A DNA stretch of 9,807 bases from an uncultured Bacilli bacterium (GTDB lineage: Bacteria; Bacillota_I; Bacilli_A; RF39; UBA660), in assembly GCA_947632295.1 (NCBI GenBank), contig CANROQ010000025.1:1-9807 (forward strand). Direction: 5' to 3'. The position numbers and the translations under genes are program-made. The notes under the pieces are model-generated. The model had not been told where the DNA came from and searched no databases. It saw only the letters and a program-made list of their open reading frames with translations. Within the stretch, counting starts at the first letter, position 1; each line of letters begins with the position of its first letter. Shown one piece after another: positions 7,701-9,807 of this stretch.

Positions 7701-9807
7701 ATATACAGCCTTGGTTAACTCCATAATCTCGTATTTTTGCTAAATTCATGTAAAAATCATCTATAAATGATACAGCATTTGGGTTATGTTCGAAATTTTC
7801 ATTAATTTTTTTCAATTTAGTATTAATTTCTTCTACCGTCATATTGTTATAAGCAATTGCGCTTAAATCAATTATTTGAGAATCTATATCATGATTATCG
7901 GACAAATTACTATTATTGTTTACTGAATTTTTAAAATTGTCAGTAATTTCTTTTGAAGAATTAATTTGCTCTGGACATAATATTTTTGAAAGTTTTAAAT
8001 CAATATTTGATAGAGTTCTCAAAATTTGAATCATTTGATTAGATATCATTAAATTATTCTTAAGATATAATTTAAATAGTATATCACGTTTAAATTTGTT
8101 AATCTCATGAATTTTAGAAAAATACTGACACTCAATTTCATTTAATGGTCTATTATATTTTTTATAAAAAGTAATAATTTCTGAAGCTGATAGCAATTCA
8201 TTTCTAGATACTTGCAATAATTGGTATAAATCTTCATAAGTACAATTTGGATTAATATTTAAAATATTTTGAATCATTACATTTTCATTTATGCAAACAT
8301 TATTGTCTGTATAAAATTGAGGTAATAAACTATTTTCTATGTTGTCATTTATTTCTATACTACAAATAGTACCACAATTATTAACTAAAAATTCTTCAAG
8401 TGAAATATATTTTCTTTCACCCCAAGTATCAACGATAAGCATATTATTTTCTGTAATACCAGTTATTGTCATAGCATGACTATTGATCTTATGATCTGCT
8501 ATGTCTCCATTCCATGCACAAACATTATCTTCATTAATGATTGTTTGCGGAGTATTATAAATATATATGCCGTTTTTGCTACCATTACCTGCAGATATGT
8601 ATATACTATTATTTTTATCTAATTCCGTTTGAATCATATTCCTTAAATTATCAATATTTGGTATTTGACTATCATTACCATATGTATTATATATTGATTT
8701 AAATTTTATAGATAAATCTAATCCTAATTCTTTAAAAAAAGTTATTAATGGAACACAATCAATACTTTGCCCAGATTTACATATACTAGAGTACACTGAA
8801 AAAACCTGTTCAATACTTACACCAGAATATTTATTGAACCAATTATATATTTGATACTCTCCATTTTCAAAAATTAAATTTGGTTGTAAACCATATCTAT
8901 AATAATTTTTTTTATTGACATGTGTATATATTAAACTTAATAATATATCTTGTGATATTTTGATACTGCTTACACCAGTTGTTTCATCTTCTATCGTGTA
9001 AAACAAATCAAAGTTAAATATTTTTTTAAACAATTCTTGTTTATCAGAAAAATAATTAATTATTGCATTAACTTCTGGTGCAAAAGAGCAAACGCCTCCA
9101 CCTAAATTATCAGTATCAATACTTGATATATAATAAATTAATGTACCAAGACTAATTTCAGGTAATTTATTTTCAATAAATTTTTCTAAATATTCACATC
9201 TTTTATTTGAGCCAAAGTCATTACTATATAGTTTGCTTAATACACTTTGATCAGTGCCATAAGTTTCATTTTTTGCTAAATTTAAATAAAAATCATCTAT
9301 AAATGATACAGCATTTGGATCATGTTCGAAATTTTCATTAATTTTTTTTAATTTAGTATTAATTTCTTCTACCGTCATATTGTTATAAGCAATTGAAGTT
9401 GTTGTAGATGCTTGCATATCAATATTAGAATTTTTGTCTTCATCAATAGTTGTTGTATTATTTACAGTTTCATTTATATCTTCTAAATATTCAACATTTT
9501 CATCTGACTTATTATCATCAAAATTTAAATTATCTTGAATTTCTACTTCTTCCAATATTTCAACATCATCATTTGTAGCAATACTTTGTAACTTTTTATT
9601 AAAATATGCTGTTTTAAAATCATTTGATAATTGTACAACTAAATTTAAATCATGTTTAACTTCTGCTTTTAATGCATCATAGAAATTTTTAAAAATATTG
9701 TTAAATTTTTTAATATTATTTTCTTTTAAGAATTTATTAAAGTTTTCAGAATAACCTTCAACCTCATTTTCTTGAATTTGTTTATATATATATTTTCCAT
9801 CTTCATA
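4729..9807 (-). CDS. Giant multidomain T7SS effector: tandem papain-like peptidases plus RelA/SpoT-like C-terminal toxin (5' end cut)
   Basis: The frame is open from base 9807 to TAA at 4729-4731: 1692 visible residues, numbered here from Tyr at 9805-9807. There is no in-frame ATG in the first 84 codons. The TTG at 9553-9555 has no ribosome site, so the true start is outside. Order: amphipathic helices (1-80); an acidic Asn-rich linker (about 80-138); a 41-residue helical module (139-179); peptidase-like module 1 (Cys240, His444, Asp460); a helical spacer with a second linker (about 600-648); the same 41-residue module (651-691); peptidase-like module 2 (Cys792, His993, Asp1009); helical and coiled-coil region (about 1050-1400); RelA/SpoT-like domain (about 1410-1594); helical tail. 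Known logic of polymorphic toxins (variable C-terminal enzyme on a long exported carrier) and the adjacent essC suggest a secreted antibacterial effector. The peptidases could process the protein or be effectors themselves. No signal peptide is visible. Export and toxicity are inferred. Confidence 0.88.
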   Translation of the reverse strand, partial: YEDGKYIYKQIQENEVEGYSENFNKFLKENNIKKFNNIFKNFYDALKAEVKHDLNLVVQLSNDFKTAYFNKKLQSIATNDDVEILEEVEIQDNLNFDDNKSDENVEYLEDINETVNNTTTIDEDKNSNIDMQASTTTSIAYNNMTVEEINTKLKKINENFEHDPNAVSFIDDFYLNLAKNETYGTDQSVLSKLYSNDFGSNKRCEYLEKFIENKLPEISLGTLIYYISSIDTDNLGGGVCSFAPEVNAIINYFSDKQELFKKIFNFDLFYTIEDETTGVSSIKISQDILLSLIYTHVNKKNYYRYGLQPNLIFENGEYQIYNWFNKYSGVSIEQVFSVYSSICKSGQSIDCVPLITFFKELGLDLSIKFKSIYNTYGNDSQIPNIDNLRNMIQTELDKNNSIYISAGNGSKNGIYIYNTPQTIINEDNVCAWNGDIADHKINSHAMTITGITENNMLIVDTWGERKYISLEEFLVNNCGTICSIEINDNIENSLLPQFYTDNNVCINENVMIQNILNINPNCTYEDLYQLLQVSRNELLSASEIITFYKKYNRPLNEIECQYFSKIHEINKFKRDILFKLYLKNNLMISNQMIQILRTLSNIDLKLSKILCPEQINSSKEITDNFKNSVNNNSNLSDNHDIDSQIIDLSAIAYNNMTVEEINTKLKKINENFEHNPNAVSFIDDFYMNLAKIRDYGVNQGCICNLVLLDAISKDRNFMHYNEKEQARFIKEGLPWASKECRNNLLMVMSSDYYNLEMEDTIQYLDKTLPWVSSEWRNNLLIVMDSDVTGGLCSFAPVVNAIINYFSDKQELFKQKFGFDLFYENIDGVTGKKNLEFRQERLLADLYMFVMKNNFVEFAKANGFARNFDAIKLNKNSFAKYIFSYYSDYSNWYHDRLECIALDSYFKSKDIELSTSYNYIYNSDKSLNTNIVEIRNNIISNLNKNKTIYITVHKNDNMDGGVYVYNNPSTELSEDNIYVWSGKREFFHNKLSSHAMTVTGITENNMLIVDTWGERKYISLDEFIANNNGSISYIDITDEISDQKFWNFCIDNTVDFDECRVLTDLKNKTVINDDTLAVVLTIMRVYNICNSGKILEKIKQPNLFHSLLEQYQNIHQSEINCKNIDIGLYEIMKKQMWRKNFDADFITLIYNDIYKICPEYVEYLMQPEFFNNTSLDIIKNIIGLQNAQQVWYKLLYNENISRQKLLDFSKFCVENIELADNYFHNLNTKMDIDRMINELSFICDLQKNNNELYNKLEVLIGNYSGFSYEDDLITYISKNIQFEDVNYKQYLLKNQIIRFNELQQIKNSNDYEYNEAIEKEYFKLKNIVEVNTIEEETYIDNEINKLLELQKNNHNDIELAYKIKKLKYTKRKISNYKKQIVKKENKSIDDLVKSTKSKEIPLSTEIQDRTDIYVSEILNQAKLHEQKITEDLKLLESTTASLIGEEHKLKSKESLERKVKTDATTSAKKKKRQVTINDIDVAASQIGDSLRYTLIVEDSQYKSKVKSSLEELTNKGYEIVNYKNCWYMPHYKGINVSIKTQDGFVFELQFHTLDSFKTKETLTHKLYEIKRNELVTEKSKDLADYIQIAYQSLVEMPDGIDGYNWYIEHQFEEKNIVLPKIEISKLCNIVEDKKVKEKIQNFENNLDYFGTKFTKSDYLNDLIYLKKLNDDGIINLYPRFKEKLDEMISEILN
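5026..5568 (-). other. RelA/SpoT-like nucleotidyltransferase domain (C-terminal toxin candidate)
   Basis: Visible residues about 1414-1594 of the giant protein. KLKSKESLERK (1447-1457) lines up position by position with the RelA synthetase RxKxxxSxxxK loop (Lys1447, Lys1449, Ser1453, Arg1456, Lys1457). It is followed by a hydrophobic strand GDSLRYTLI (Asp1487, Arg1490), then YKGIN (1530-1534) and FELQFHT (Glu1546, Gln1548, His1550, Thr1551), equivalent to RelA EIQIRT with its catalytic Glu. Last comes a THKLYE helix (His1563). Similar RYT...YKGIN...ELQFHT domains are, from memory, found at the C-termini of bacterial and phage-head-type polymorphic toxins. Expected chemistry is pyrophosphate transfer from ATP to a nucleotide or to the tRNA 3' end; which acceptor cannot be read from the sequence. 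There is no HD hydrolase, TGS or ACT domain. Confidence 0.75.
6721..7458 (-). other. Papain-like peptidase module, copy 2
   Basis: Candidate catalytic residues: Cys792 in GGLCSFAPVV (codon 7432-7434), His993 in SHAMTVTG (6829-6831) and Asp1009 in LIVDTWGERKY (6781-6783). Cys starting a helix, then His and Asp sixteen residues apart on adjacent strands, is the order and spacing of papain-fold (C39/C1-like) peptidases. The core between Cys and His has diverged strongly from copy 1, but the helix after Cys (NAIINYFSDKQELFK) and the His-Asp hairpin are nearly unchanged. No obvious oxyanion-hole Gln precedes the Cys; a Gly-Gly pair sits there. Activity is inferred. Confidence 0.65.
7459..7507 (-). 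repeat. Short in-frame repeat unit B (LPWxSxxxRNNLLxVMxSD)
   Basis: Forty-nine bases matching 7564-7612 with about five differences, offset 105 bases (35 codons). It encodes LPWVSSEWRNNLLIVMDSD just before the Gly-Gly-Leu-Cys of peptidase copy 2. Copy 1 of the peptidase has a single, diverged equivalent (KLPEISLGTLIYYISSIDTD). Confidence 0.85.
7564..7612 (-). repeat. Short in-frame repeat unit A (LPWxSxxxRNNLLxVMxSD)
   Basis: Partner of 7459-7507; encodes LPWASKECRNNLLMVMSSD. Together the two units form a 35-residue tandem duplication that is present only in the second peptidase module. Confidence 0.85.
7735..7859 (-). repeat. Long direct repeat, copy 2 (41-residue helical module)
   Basis: Partner of 9271-9395. 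It encodes residues 651-691; only two of 41 residues differ (Asp/Asn and Leu/Met). The identity is far higher than in the peptidase core that follows. Confidence 0.93.
8383..9105 (-). other. Papain-like peptidase module, copy 1
   Basis: Candidate triad: Cys240 in GGGVCSFAPEV (codon 9088-9090), His444 in SHAMTITG (8476-8478) and Asp460 in LIVDTWGERKY (8428-8430). All three are preserved in the second copy with the same His-Asp spacing of sixteen, which argues that both copies are under selection for catalysis rather than one being a dead scaffold. The fold assignment rests on motif order and on the HAMTITG/VDTWG hairpin typical of papain-like cysteine peptidases. The family within that clan is not resolved. 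Confidence 0.65.
9271..9395 (-). repeat. Long direct repeat, copy 1 (41-residue helical module)
   Basis: About 125 bases almost identical to 7735-7859, with roughly 7 differences by eye, at an offset of 1536 bases (512 codons, same frame). It encodes residues 139-179, beginning IAYNNMTVEEIN and ending YLNLAK. Each copy stands in front of one peptidase module, directly after an acidic or Asn-rich linker. Confidence 0.93.

Noticed and set aside
7459..9395. Repeats as a CRISPR array or insertion-sequence ends
   Set aside because: The repeats are in-frame protein-coding duplications, only two copies each, without regular spacers, terminal inversions or a transposase.
9553..9555. TTG as the start codon of the giant gene
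   Set aside because: No Shine-Dalgarno upstream and the same frame continues unbroken to the window end.

Overview
The window is very AT-rich DNA in which every gene lies on the minus strand, packed as one run with gaps of 65 bases or less and one 4-base overlap. It is part of a type VIIb secretion (T7SSb, Ess/Yuk) locus of a low-GC Gram-positive bacterium. The standard genetic code is used: TGA serves as a stop and Trp is TGG, which argues against a Mycoplasma-type code. I cannot name the genus; base composition and content suit a gut or host-associated Bacillota lineage (Erysipelotrichia- or RF39-like), and this is inference.

In transcription order (right to left): (1) 9807-4729 is a very large cargo gene whose reading frame is open to the right edge, so its N-terminus is outside the window. 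The visible 1692 residues hold a helical N-terminal piece, an acidic Asn/Asp/Glu-rich linker, two diverged copies of a papain-like Cys-His-Asp peptidase module, a long helical and coiled-coil region, and a C-terminal RelA/SpoT-like nucleotidyltransferase domain. This looks like a polymorphic toxin. (2) 4663-4106 encodes an unrecognised 185-residue acidic protein directly after the toxin, the best candidate for its immunity protein. (3) 4081-3374 encodes an unrecognised 235-residue cytoplasmic protein. (4) 3377-3096, overlapping it by ATGA, encodes a 93-residue DUF4176-type protein, a family that recurs at T7SSb/LXG loci. (5) 3077-1 is essC, the FHA-FtsK/SpoIIIE motor ATPase of the secretion system. 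It is cut by the left edge after the first real ATPase domain.

Read together: EssC is the export motor, the two small coupled genes are plausible targeting or accessory factors, the giant protein is the exported effector, and the 185-residue protein may protect the producer. The most interesting part is the effector: tandem peptidase modules coupled to an alarmone-synthetase-fold toxin whose nucleotide-binding motif departs from classical RelA. No RNA gene, CRISPR array, insertion sequence, or convincing terminator was seen. No intergenic stretch exceeds 65 bases.
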